A stretch of 12,200 nt of DNA, taken from NCBI GenBank assembly GCA_903934745.1, contig CAIZOZ010000142.1:1-12200 (forward strand). Direction: 5' to 3'. The notes under the pieces are model-generated. The model was not told the origin of the DNA. It searched no databases and was given only the letters and a program-made list of their open reading frames with translations. The first letter of the stretch is position 1, and each line of letters opens with the position of its first letter. Below, one piece after another: positions 1-6,820 of the stretch. A program made the translations under genes and the position numbers. This DNA comes from an uncultured cyanobacterium. Lineage in GTDB: Bacteria; Cyanobacteriota; Cyanobacteriia; PCC-6307; Cyanobiaceae.

Positions 1-17
1 CAGGGCAAGGTGGCCCG

Positions 18-635
18 ATGCTGGCCCTGCTCGCCCGCGGCCTGGAGCTGTGGCTGCGCCAGCAGTGCGAGGCGATTGAGGATCTGGAGATCCGCCTGGA
101 GGGCTCGGCGACGGAGTTGCTGCGCGGCCGACTGGCGGGGGTGCGACTGACCGCCCGGCGGGTGGTGTACCAGCGGCTGGAGATCGAGCAAGTGAGCTTG
201 CGCAGTGAGGCCATCCGGGTGCGGATGGGGGCGCTGCTGCGCACCCGCGTGGTGCAACTGGAGCAGGCCTTCCGGGTGCGCGGCGAGGTGGTGTTCAGTG
301 CCGAGGGACTCGGCCGCTCCTTCGGTCTCGCCCCCTGGAGTGCTCTGGGGGATGGGCTGGCCCAGGAGCTGCTGGGGCTGACACCGCTGGGCGGCATCCG
401 CATCGCCGAGGACCGGCTGATCCTCTCGGCTGGTGCTGGAGGCGAACTCCCTGGCGAGCAGCGGGCCATCGAGCTGGCCACCGCCTTGACCGCGGTGGAC
501 GGCACCGTAGAGCTCCGGGTCGAGCCCGGAACGCGACGCTGCCGGCTGCCGATGGATCCCAACATCCGGATCGAGCGGGCCGAGCTGGGTGGCGGCCGGC
601 TGGAGCTGGGTGGCGAAGCCCTGGTGTCGGCCTGA
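18..635 (+). CDS. DUF2993 (LmeA-like) domain protein, N-terminus uncertain
   Basis: The 205-residue product matches the cyanobacterial DUF2993 pattern, a family related to mycobacterial LmeA (a phospholipid-binding periplasmic protein). What is seen: an amphipathic start (LELWLRQQCEAIEDLEIRLEG, residues 9-29), repeated beta-strand-like alternation (GRLAGVRLTARRVVYQRLEIEQV, about 37-59; RVRMGALLRTRVVQLEQAF, 67-85) and a C-terminal LPMDPNIRIERAEL segment (177-190) ending ALEVSA-like in GGEALVSA. No transmembrane helix or signal peptide is obvious. The ATG at 18 has no clear ribosome site and the frame stays open to the window edge, so the true start may lie upstream. It is convergent with cdsA across a 141-bp gap. 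The molecular function in cyanobacteria is unknown; lipid binding is inferred only from the family. Family assignment is from remembered pattern, not a search. Confidence 0.8.
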   Translation: MLALLARGLELWLRQQCEAIEDLEIRLEGSATELLRGRLAGVRLTARRVVYQRLEIEQVSLRSEAIRVRMGALLRTRVVQLEQAFRVRGEVVFSAEGLGRSFGLAPWSALGDGLAQELLGLTPLGGIRIAEDRLILSAGAGGELPGEQRAIELATALTAVDGTVELRVEPGTRRCRLPMDPNIRIERAELGGGRLELGGEALVSA

Positions 636-660
636 AGCGAAGACAGCGGCCGGCCAGTCA

Positions 661-738
661 AGTCGGTTCAAGATCGAACGGATCGCTGACCTGGCCCGGC
701 AGCTGTCGCTCAGCCCCCGCAACCTGCAGCGCGATGGA
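661..738 (+). pseudogene. Possible relic of an AraC-family helix-turn-helix
   Basis: In the spacer between the DUF2993 gene and cdsA, the + frame beginning at 661 reads through IADLARQLSLSPRNLQR, which looks like the first helix-turn-helix of AraC/XylS regulators (typically xxLAxxLxLSPRxLQRxF). The usual following Phe and the second helix-turn-helix are absent: the frame continues DGSGAGG and then runs into antisense cdsA sequence. No plausible start precedes it. It may be a decayed fragment of a regulator, or a chance match in GC-rich DNA. A reading frame for about 85 residues exists here but I do not think it is a functional gene. The rest of the 636-776 spacer shows only a 5-bp GC stem at 749-762. 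Confidence 0.2.
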
Positions 739-776
739 TCAGGTGCTGGCGGCGTCTGCCGCGGGCTCCAACCGTG

Positions 777-1706
777 TCAACCGCGCTCCAGCACCGGCAG
801 CAGCAGGGTGACCAGCGAATACACCACCGCCGGCACGAACAGATAGCTGTCGATGCGATCGAGGACGCCGCCATGGCCCGGGATCGCATCGCCGGAATCC
901 TTGAGCCCCGCATCCCGTTTCATCATCGACTCGGTGAGATCGCCAACCAAAGCGAACAGGGCCACCACCGCCCCGAGCAGGCCGCCCAGCAGCCAGCCCC
1001 AGCGCCAGCCCAGCAGCACCCCGCCCAGCGCTCCCACCAGCAGGGCGCAACCGATACCGCCAAGGGCGCCTTCGATCGTCTTGCCGGGGGAAATCGGCGA
1101 AAGCGGATGGCGACCGAGGCGCCGGCCGATCACATAGGAACCGATATCGGTGGCCACGATCAGGAAACAGGCCAGCAGGGTGAGCGCCAGCCCGGAGCTC
1201 CAGGGCCAGTCGGTGAACGGCAACGTGCCCGAGAGGTTCGGCGCCAGGCTGGGATCCACCAGGTTGCGCAGCTTGATCCAGTGGCTGGGCAGGAAACCGA
1301 GGTAAAAGAGTCCGAACACGGAGGCGGCGATGTCGGCGATCGTGCCGGTGGTGGGCTGCAGCAACAGCCAGCCGCAGATCACCGCCCCCGAAGCCGGCAG
1401 CACCGCCGCCGCCACATCGCCGGCCACCCCGGCCGGTGCACCGCCGGCACTCACCCAGTGGGCCGCCGCCGCCGCCTGGGTGGAGAGCAGCAACAGCTGC
1501 ACGGCCACCAGGGTGGTCTTGGTGGCGGGCCGGATGCCCTTGAACTGGGCCATGCGGAAAAACTCCAGCAGCCCCAGATGCACGATCAAGCCCACCGCCA
1601 GGGTGAACCACCAGCCGCCGAGCAGCACCACCAGAGCGCCGAAACCACCCGCCGCCCAGCCACTGGCCAGACGGGCAATCGAGGTGGCGGAGCGGGGGGG
1701 GGTCAA
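777..1706 (-). CDS. cdsA: Phosphatidate cytidylyltransferase (CDP-diacylglycerol synthase)
   Basis: Integral membrane enzyme that makes CDP-diacylglycerol from CTP and phosphatidate, the branch point to phosphatidylglycerol, which thylakoids need. The 309-residue protein has about seven hydrophobic segments (roughly 24-45, 64-82, 98-118, 125-140, 172-193, 217-252, 288-305). The family signature near the C-terminus is intact: S260-x-x-K263-R264, K269-D270, H278-G-G280, D283-R-x-D286. An SPGKTIEG motif sits at 206-213 and ATDIGSY near 186-191. The start is a TTG just 2 nt after the cbiT stop, with no clear Shine-Dalgarno; no ATG or GTG in this frame would keep the N-terminal helix. Nine consecutive C residues lie in codons 2-5. 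Last gene of the decarboxylase-cbiT-cdsA operon. The family call is secure; the exact start is less so. Confidence 0.95.
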   Translation of the reverse strand: MTPPRSATSIARLASGWAAGGFGALVVLLGGWWFTLAVGLIVHLGLLEFFRMAQFKGIRPATKTTLVAVQLLLLSTQAAAAAHWVSAGGAPAGVAGDVAAAVLPASGAVICGWLLLQPTTGTIADIAASVFGLFYLGFLPSHWIKLRNLVDPSLAPNLSGTLPFTDWPWSSGLALTLLACFLIVATDIGSYVIGRRLGRHPLSPISPGKTIEGALGGIGCALLVGALGGVLLGWRWGWLLGGLLGAVVALFALVGDLTESMMKRDAGLKDSGDAIPGHGGVLDRIDSYLFVPAVVYSLVTLLLPVLERG

Positions 1707-1708
1707 GG

Positions 1709-2317
1709 TCAGCGTTCGGCGGCGATCACAAACAGCGGTTCGGCGGCGGCAAGTTTGGCCTGGCTGCCACGACGCTGCATGCGATGCACGGTGGCCTGAA
1801 CCACCTGCAGATCGCGGGCACCCAGCTGGGCGAGGGTGTCGGTGGCATCCACCAGCCCCTCGAGACTCACCGTGCTGATCACCAGCCGGCCGTTGGGCAG
1901 CAGCGCCTCCCAGACGGCCCGGAGCACATCCACCAGCGGCCGGCCCACTTCCAGCAGCACCCGATCGGGATGGGGTGGCAGCTGATCGAGATCAGCCGGC
2001 GCCTTGCCCTGGTGGCTATGGAGGTTGGTGATGCCGAAGCGCTGGCGATTGCGCTCCAGCAGCTCCACCGCATCGGGATCGCGCTCCAGGGTGTGCACCT
2101 GCCCCAGGGGCATCAACCGGGCAATCTCCAGGGCCAGGGCGCCGGTGCCACCACCCACATCCCACACCAGCGAATCGGGTCGGGGGCGCAGATGGGCCAG
2201 CAGCATCACCCGCAGCTCCATCGGCGTCGGACTGAAACCGGGAGCGGCCTCAAAGGCGCCATCGGGGAGCCCGGGGGTGACGAAATCCCAGCGATAGGCC
2301 TCGTTCTGGGATGTCAT
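1709..2317 (-). CDS. cbiT: Cobalt-precorrin-6B/-7 C15-methyltransferase, CbiT-like
   Basis: SAM-dependent methyltransferase of corrin-ring synthesis; CbiT methylates C15 and decarboxylates the C12 acetate, working with CbiE (both are joined in CobL). At 202 residues it is CbiT-sized, with no fused CbiE. Seen: an N-terminal PGLPDGAFEAAPGFSPTPME segment (15-34) matching the CbiT lead-in, SAM motif I VWDVGGGTG (51-59), the acidic end of strand 2 at E78 (TLERDP), and a strand-4 region with LLEVGRPL (121-128), where classical CbiT has FIGGSGG-like sequence. The glycine-poor form seems usual for cyanobacterial homologues, from memory. ATG at 2317; 24 nt separates it from the upstream decarboxylase stop and 2 nt from cdsA, so all three are probably cotranscribed. 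Picocyanobacteria make pseudocobalamin, which fits. A divergent methyltransferase of related function is the alternative. Confidence 0.85.
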   Translation of the reverse strand: MTSQNEAYRWDFVTPGLPDGAFEAAPGFSPTPMELRVMLLAHLRPRPDSLVWDVGGGTGALALEIARLMPLGQVHTLERDPDAVELLERNRQRFGITNLHSHQGKAPADLDQLPPHPDRVLLEVGRPLVDVLRAVWEALLPNGRLVISTVSLEGLVDATDTLAQLGARDLQVVQATVHRMQRRGSQAKLAAAEPLFVIAAER

Positions 2318-2341
2318 GGCCGCTGGTTCTTTGCAGGTGGG

Positions 2342-3727
2342 TCATGGCCCATCCACGACTTGCACGCTAGCTGGCAGCTGACCGGGCCAGAGCTGGCGCT
2401 GTTGCTCCAGCCACAGGGCACGAGCTGGATCGATCCGTTCGCCCGGCACCAGCAGCGGAATCCCCGGCGGGTAGGGACAGAGGGGCTCGGCGGCGATTCG
2501 CCCGGCGGCCTCGGCCAGGGGCACAGGCGTGGCGGCCGCGCGCCAGGCCTGACCGAGGGGCAGCTCCAGGCCAGCCAGCAGCGGCAGGGGCGGCGCTGAA
2601 AACGGCGGTAGCGGCTCGCCGCCCAGGGCCTGCCGCAGCGCCAGCAACCGGCGCGGCAGCAGCCGTTCGAGCGCCCGGGGTGGATCGAGACCAAGACAGA
2701 AGGTGAGCGCACCGGGTTCGGGCAGCTCGGCGACCACCCCCCGCTCGATCAACCAGGCATCGGCCGCCAGGCCCGAGATCCCCAGAGGCGCCGTCGCCAG
2801 CACCAGCCGCAGGGGATCGCCAGTGGCCACCAGGGGAAAATCAAGGGCCTGCAAGCGATGGCGCAGGGCGAGGGCGCGGCGTTGGGCCCGCGCCAGTCGC
2901 CGCTGCCCCCCGAGGCTGTGGGCGTCATCGATGGCGGCGGCACTGGCGGCCAGCAGCAGGGCACTGGGGCTGGAGGTCTGCAGCCACAGCAGGGCCCGCT
3001 CGATCGCCGCCACCGCAACCCGCTCGCCCTGGGCCAGCAACACGGCGCTCTGGGCCAGACCGGCGGCGTTCTTCTGCAGCGACAACACGGTGAGGTCTGC
3101 CCCGGCAGCCACCGCCGCGCCCGCACCGTGGGCCTGGTCCACCAGCACCGGCAGGCCCTGGCTGTGGGCCAGCGCGATCAGGGCCGGTAGATCGGCCAGC
3201 AGGCCCTGATAGGTGGGATCGAGCAGCACCAGGGCCGCCACCGGTCCCCTGCAGCGGGCCGCCGCCAGCACCCGCTCCAGGTGCGCACGGTCGGGGGGCA
3301 ACCACAACCCGGTGCACGGATCAAAGGGCAGGTCGTAAAGCAAGGGCTCGAACTGCCCCAGCACGCAGCCATGCAGCAGGGAGCGATGCAGATTGCGCGG
3401 CAGCAGCACCCGGCTGCCGGGTGGCGCCAGGGCCAGCAGGGCTGCCTGCAGCAGGCCGGAAGCACCGTTGACGCCATACCAGCAGTGCTCCGCCCCCAGC
3501 AGGGCCGCCGAACGGGCCTGGGAGGCGGCCACCGCCCCACTGGCAACCAGGGGACCGCCGATTTCGGGCAGTTCCGGCAGATCCCAGGCGCCGGGGGCCA
3601 GCCGCAACAACTGGCGCAGGCCAGGGGCCAGGCTGCGGCCGCGCCCATGGCCGGGCAGGTGCAACGGCAGGGCCGGGGCGCGGGCCGCCAGGGCGCGCAG
3701 CAGTGGCTCACCGGCGGCGGGGCCCAT
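2342..3727 (-). CDS. Orn/Lys/Arg decarboxylase-fold PLP protein
   Basis: Fold-type I PLP protein of the Orn/Lys/Arg decarboxylase (group III) family, 461 residues, close to the short form that lacks the N-terminal wing domain. Seen: LHLPGHGRG (22-30); LLPRNLHRS (108-116), with H114 in the PLP-stacking position; a D198-QAH motif, matching the Asp that pairs with the PLP ring nitrogen in DEAHGAH; the expected Schiff-base lysine K219 in SLQKNAAGLAQSAVL; and the C-terminal domain hallmark IAAEPLCPYPPGIPLLVPGE (411-430). The histidine normally just before the catalytic lysine (HK) is Q218, and DEAH is DQAH, so substrate or even activity may differ from arginine or lysine decarboxylase. ATG start, with TAGGAG five bases upstream. 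First gene of the minus operon. In polyamine metabolism the expected product would be agmatine, cadaverine or putrescine; which one cannot be read from sequence. Confidence 0.88.
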   Translation of the reverse strand: MGPAAGEPLLRALAARAPALPLHLPGHGRGRSLAPGLRQLLRLAPGAWDLPELPEIGGPLVASGAVAASQARSAALLGAEHCWYGVNGASGLLQAALLALAPPGSRVLLPRNLHRSLLHGCVLGQFEPLLYDLPFDPCTGLWLPPDRAHLERVLAAARCRGPVAALVLLDPTYQGLLADLPALIALAHSQGLPVLVDQAHGAGAAVAAGADLTVLSLQKNAAGLAQSAVLLAQGERVAVAAIERALLWLQTSSPSALLLAASAAAIDDAHSLGGQRRLARAQRRALALRHRLQALDFPLVATGDPLRLVLATAPLGISGLAADAWLIERGVVAELPEPGALTFCLGLDPPRALERLLPRRLLALRQALGGEPLPPFSAPPLPLLAGLELPLGQAWRAAATPVPLAEAAGRIAAEPLCPYPPGIPLLVPGERIDPARALWLEQQRQLWPGQLPASVQVVDGP

Positions 3728-3732
3728 GGCAA

Positions 3733-3737
3733 CTCCT
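3733..3737 (-). promoter_or_regulatory. Shine-Dalgarno of the decarboxylase-fold gene
   Basis: On the minus strand AGGAG lies 5 nt before the ATG at 3727. It supports that ATG over the other nearby starts. Most other genes in the window lack such a site. Confidence 0.7.
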
Positions 3738-3743
3738 ACGAAC

Positions 3744-3753
3744 TTTCTAGAGT
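3744..3753. promoter_or_regulatory. Candidate shared promoter core around TCTAGA
   Basis: The two divergent genes are separated by about 48 bp. Its centre has the palindrome TCTAGA (3746-3751). On + it gives TAGAGT (3748-3753), a possible -10 box that would place the start of transcription near 3760, just before the ribosome site at 3764. On - it gives TAGAAA, a weaker match. No -35 box is clear for either direction. This is inference from spacing and a weak motif. Confidence 0.2.
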
Positions 3754-3763
3754 CTGGACAGCG

Positions 3764-3768
3764 AGGAG
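3764..3768 (+). promoter_or_regulatory. Shine-Dalgarno deciding a CTG start
   Basis: AGGAG on + ends 7 nt before the in-frame CTG at 3776, ideal spacing. No ATG, GTG or TTG in this frame occurs between 3728 and 3949, and the conserved N-terminus of the kinase begins just after the CTG. Confidence 0.6.
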
Positions 3769-3775
3769 TCCCGAT

Positions 3776-5524
3776 CTGCCTGTCACCGAACCGCGATCCA
3801 GCAGCGCTGCCCTTGCCAGTGCACCTCTTGTTTCCAACTCAGCTCCTGCTGCTGGCAGTCGTGCCACCAGCCCCGACGACACCCCCCGCTACGACCCCCA
3901 GGCCGATCTGCGCTGGCTAGCGCTGCGGCCCTGGATCTGGATCGGCCGTGTGCTGGTGGTGTTCTGGTCGCTGAGCAGCCTGGCCCTGAGCCTGGCGGTG
4001 CAGGGCAACAGCCGCGACCCCCAGGTGCAGCAGCGGCTGGCCCAGAGCATCCTCTCCACCCTCACCCGGCTCGGGCCCTGCTTCATCAAGGTGGGGCAGG
4101 CCCTCTCGACCCGGCCGGACCTGGTGCGCAAGGACTGGCTCGATGAGCTCACCCGGCTGCAGGACGACCTGCCCCCCTTCTCCCATGCCATCGCCCTGCA
4201 GCTGATCGAAACCGAGCTCGGCGCTCCGGCCCACAGCCTGTTTGAAACCTTCCCCGACTATCCAGTGGCGGCAGCCAGCCTGGGCCAGGTGTACAAGGCC
4301 CGCCTCGACGATGGCCACTGGGTGGCGGTGAAGGTGCAGCGGCCCGAGTTGCCTTACATCCTGCGGCGCGATCTGGTGATCATCCGCACGCTCGGCATTC
4401 TGGCGGCACCCTTCCTGCCGCTCAATCTCGGCTTCGGCCTTGGCGCGATCATCGACGAGTTCGGCTCCACCCTGTTCGACGAAATCGACTACCGCAAGGA
4501 AGCCGCCAACGCCGAGCGTTTCGCCCGGATGTTCGCCAGCCAGCCGGAAGTGACCGTACCAAGCGTGGAACACAGTCTCAGCGCCCGGCGGGTGCTGACC
4601 ACCAGCTGGATCGACGGTGTCAAGATGCAGAGCCGGCGGGAACTGGAGTCCCACCATCTCGACCCGGCTGCCCTGATCCGCACCGGTGTGATTGCGGGGC
4701 TGCAACAACTACTGGAGTTCGGCTATTTCCATGCCGATCCCCACCCCGGCAACCTGTTCGCCCTACCTGGCAAGACCAGGGGGCTGGGCCATGTGGGCTA
4801 TGTCGACTTCGGCATGATGGATTCACTCAGTGATGCCGATCGCCTCACCCTCACCGGCGCCGTGGTGCATCTGATCAATCGGGATTTTGAGGCGCTGGCC
4901 CAGGATTTCCTGACCCTCGGCTTTCTCAACCCCAAGGCCGATCTGACTCCGATCGTGCCGGCCCTGGAGGAAGTTCTGGGTGGCGCCATGGGCGAAAACG
5001 TCGGCAACTTCAACTTCAAGGCGATCACCGATCGCTTTTCAGAATTGATGTACGACTATCCCTTCCGGGTGCCGGCACGGTTTGCGCTGATCATCCGGGC
5101 GGTGGTGAGCCAGGAGGGCCTGGCGATGCGCCTCGACCCCGACTTCCGCATCATCCGCGTCGCCTATCCCTATGTGGCACGGCGGCTACTGGCGGGGGAT
5201 ACGGCCGAGATGCGCGAAAAACTGCTGGAGGTGATCTTCGATCGCCACGGCCGGTTGCGGGTGGAGCGGCTGGAAAATCTGCTGGCGGTGGTCGAAAACG
5301 ACGGGCCCAGCACCGACCTGCTGCCGGTGGCCCGCGATGGTCTGCGGCTGCTGCTTGGCCCCGAGGGCGGCGGGCTGCGCCAGCGCATGTTGCTGGCGCT
5401 GGTGGCCGACGATCGCCTCAACACCGCCGACCTGCGGGCGCTGCTCCAACTGGTGCGCAGCCGGTTTTCAGCCCGCCGGCTGGCCAGCGACATGCTGGCG
5501 CGGCTCAATCCCCTCGCCGCCTGA
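3776..5524 (+). CDS. ABC1/UbiB (AarF) family atypical kinase, probable CTG start
   Basis: Atypical protein-kinase-like ATPase of the ABC1K/UbiB family, linked to ubiquinone in proteobacteria and to prenylquinones (plastoquinone, tocopherol) in cyanobacteria and plastids. With the CTG start it is 582 residues. Seen: a Ser/Ala/Pro-rich leader (7-35), one hydrophobic stretch (52-75), the KxGQ motif K105-V-G-Q108, an alanine-rich loop AAASLGQVYKA (165-175) in place of a glycine-rich loop, the ATP-binding lysine K186 (VAVKVQRP), the ExD motif E236-I-D238 with DYRKEAANAE, the catalytic-loop equivalent HADPHPGN (319-326) and D344-F-G. All signature residues are present, so it should be active in the family sense. 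The frame is open from 3281, but that part is antisense to the decarboxylase gene and is not part of this protein. The first in-frame GTG, at 3950, would remove a conserved N-terminus. Followed after 77 nt by two membrane-protein genes. Confidence 0.93.
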   Translation: MPVTEPRSSSAALASAPLVSNSAPAAGSRATSPDDTPRYDPQADLRWLALRPWIWIGRVLVVFWSLSSLALSLAVQGNSRDPQVQQRLAQSILSTLTRLGPCFIKVGQALSTRPDLVRKDWLDELTRLQDDLPPFSHAIALQLIETELGAPAHSLFETFPDYPVAAASLGQVYKARLDDGHWVAVKVQRPELPYILRRDLVIIRTLGILAAPFLPLNLGFGLGAIIDEFGSTLFDEIDYRKEAANAERFARMFASQPEVTVPSVEHSLSARRVLTTSWIDGVKMQSRRELESHHLDPAALIRTGVIAGLQQLLEFGYFHADPHPGNLFALPGKTRGLGHVGYVDFGMMDSLSDADRLTLTGAVVHLINRDFEALAQDFLTLGFLNPKADLTPIVPALEEVLGGAMGENVGNFNFKAITDRFSELMYDYPFRVPARFALIIRAVVSQEGLAMRLDPDFRIIRVAYPYVARRLLAGDTAEMREKLLEVIFDRHGRLRVERLENLLAVVENDGPSTDLLPVARDGLRLLLGPEGGGLRQRMLLALVADDRLNTADLRALLQLVRSRFSARRLASDMLARLNPLAA

Positions 5525-5561
5525 ATCCAGGCGCCGAATCCAAGCGGCGAATCGGCCTCGA
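5523..5561 (+). repeat. 13-bp tandem repeat overlapping the kinase stop codon
   Basis: Units GAATCCAGGCGCC (5523-5535) and GAATCCAAGCGGC (5536-5548) match at 11 of 13 bases; a third weaker unit starts GAATCGGC at 5549. The first two bases are the GA of the TGA stop. CGCCG/CGGCG within it could form a 5-bp stem, too weak to call a terminator. Confidence 0.6.
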
Positions 5562-5601
5562 CCAGACCCGTTTAACGTCGCACTCCGCCCGCAGTTCCGC
5601 C

Positions 5602-6069
5602 GTGACCGTTCCGCCCATCGACCTGCAGGAAGCCGCCCTCGACCAGGCCAGTGGCTTCTTCGGCGATCTCGATGCGGCCGAGATCCTGCTGGAGTACGCC
5701 ACCTACAGCAATCCGCCCTATGTGCTGGCGGGCATCGGCCTGGCGATGGCGGTGCTGTGCGGACTCACCTTCTCCAAGCTGGTGCAGAACCGCCTTGATG
5801 GCTGGAAACAGGACCGCCTCAGCCTGCTACCGCTGGGCAACACCGAAACGATCCTGCCCTGGATCGGCACCGTGATCGGCGTGACCCTGTTCATCGGCGG
5901 CAGCCTGCAGGTGTTCGGCTTCGGCAGTGGCGCTGCCCTGCTGGTGGCCTTCCTGCTGTCCGTCGCCACGGCCGGAGCCCTGTGGGTGCAGCTGGAACGG
6001 CTGATGACCCAGGTGCAGGAAGGCAACTTCAAGGCCGTCGATTTCGACAACTTCGATCAGTTTTTCTGA
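5602..6069 (+). CDS. Conserved cyanobacterial three-helix membrane protein, unknown function
   Basis: A 155-residue protein from a GTG start. It has three likely membrane helices (about 39-61, 84-105, 109-130), a basic loop RLDGWKQDRLSLLPLGNTET (64-83) and an acidic, aromatic tail KAVDFDNFDQFF (144-155). I recall closely similar uncharacterised proteins in marine Synechococcus, including the LDGWKQDRL and DFDNFD blocks, but cannot name a family. No enzymatic motif is visible. It lies 77 nt after the ABC1 kinase and 25 nt before another membrane protein, so the three may be cotranscribed; a membrane role near the kinase is inference. No clear Shine-Dalgarno precedes the GTG, and no alternative start before the first helix looks better. 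Confidence 0.85.
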   Translation: MTVPPIDLQEAALDQASGFFGDLDAAEILLEYATYSNPPYVLAGIGLAMAVLCGLTFSKLVQNRLDGWKQDRLSLLPLGNTETILPWIGTVIGVTLFIGGSLQVFGFGSGAALLVAFLLSVATAGALWVQLERLMTQVQEGNFKAVDFDNFDQFF

Positions 6070-6094
6070 GCCGCCCACGTTTACTGGGCCTCCC

Positions 6095-6775
6095 ATGATT
6101 CAGACCCCCTCTCAGCCCACCAAGGGCCCCGCCGATCTCCTGCGCGAACGTCTCACCCAGGGGCGCGGTCGCCTGGCGGTGATTGCCGCCACCACCGGCG
6201 TCTGGGTGATGGATCTGTTGCTCGTCAGCCATCTCAAGCACCGTCGCCTGATTGCATCGGATACCACCAACCTGGTGCACTCGGTCGACATGATCAGCAC
6301 CATCGCTTTCATCGCCGTCACGATCGGTCTCACCATCAGCCTGTTCAGTGGCCACAAGCGGGCTTTGTTCCGCTGGGCTCTGGCCTATCTGCTGTTTTCG
6401 ATGGTGCAGGTGATCACCAATGTGCTGTCGATGGTGGCCAGCGCCGGGATTGAGCATGCCGACGGACTATCGGGCCTCTGGGATGTGGCAGCAGTTTATA
6501 TGGAAAGTGTGCTGGTGTTCATGTTTGTCTATATCTTTCTCGATGTCAGCACCCCCGGAGGTGCTTTTATCTGGCCAAGTCGTGAAGGGGAAGATCCACC
6601 AGAACCCCACATCATCGATTACCTGTTCATCTCCCTCAACGTCAATTCCACCTACGGCCCCACCTCCGAAGCCGTGATGTCGCGTCGGGCCAAGCTGGTG
6701 ATGTCGCTGCAGGTGCTGCTGGCGATCGTGATGTTGACGGTGCTGATCTCTCGCACCGTCAGCGCCTCGAGCTGA
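6095..6775 (+). CDS. Five-helix membrane protein with ion-channel-like (or DUF1345-like) C-terminus
   Basis: A 226-residue membrane protein, ATG start. Helices are near 26-46, 64-84, 91-117, 131-150 and 198-218. Between the last two, DYLFISLNVNSTYGP (175-189) followed by MSRRAKLVMSLQVLLAIVMLTVLISR (195-220) resembles the pore loop plus final helix of two-helix potassium-channel domains (DxLYFSxxTxTTVGYGD ... LxxLExLLGxLxLxxLISR) and also the end of DUF1345 proteins. The selectivity filter TVGYG is not present; NSTYG stands in its place. It may therefore be a non-selective or non-conducting relative, or a DUF1345-type protein. Probably cotranscribed with the gene 25 nt upstream and the ABC1 kinase; convergent with the binding-protein gene. 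Function not known. Confidence 0.85.
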   Translation: MIQTPSQPTKGPADLLRERLTQGRGRLAVIAATTGVWVMDLLLVSHLKHRRLIASDTTNLVHSVDMISTIAFIAVTIGLTISLFSGHKRALFRWALAYLLFSMVQVITNVLSMVASAGIEHADGLSGLWDVAAVYMESVLVFMFVYIFLDVSTPGGAFIWPSREGEDPPEPHIIDYLFISLNVNSTYGPTSEAVMSRRAKLVMSLQVLLAIVMLTVLISRTVSASS

Positions 6776-6820
6776 CGCCAGCCTGCCTGATCGGGATCTG
6801 GTCTGCCGCCGCAGCGCGCA

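Noticed and set aside
749..762. GCGGC-GTCT-GCCGC stem after cdsA as a terminator
   Set aside because: Only 5 bp with no T-run on either strand; common by chance at this base composition.
774..1799. A 341-residue open frame on + across cdsA
   Set aside because: It lies opposite cdsA, is full of Gln, His, Arg and Pro, and has no domain-like pattern; cdsA has a complete signature. Long antisense frames are expected in GC-rich DNA.
3281..3775. N-terminal extension of the ABC1 kinase frame
   Set aside because: The extra 165 codons are antisense to the decarboxylase-fold gene and Gln/Gly-rich; the family N-terminus begins after the CTG at 3776.
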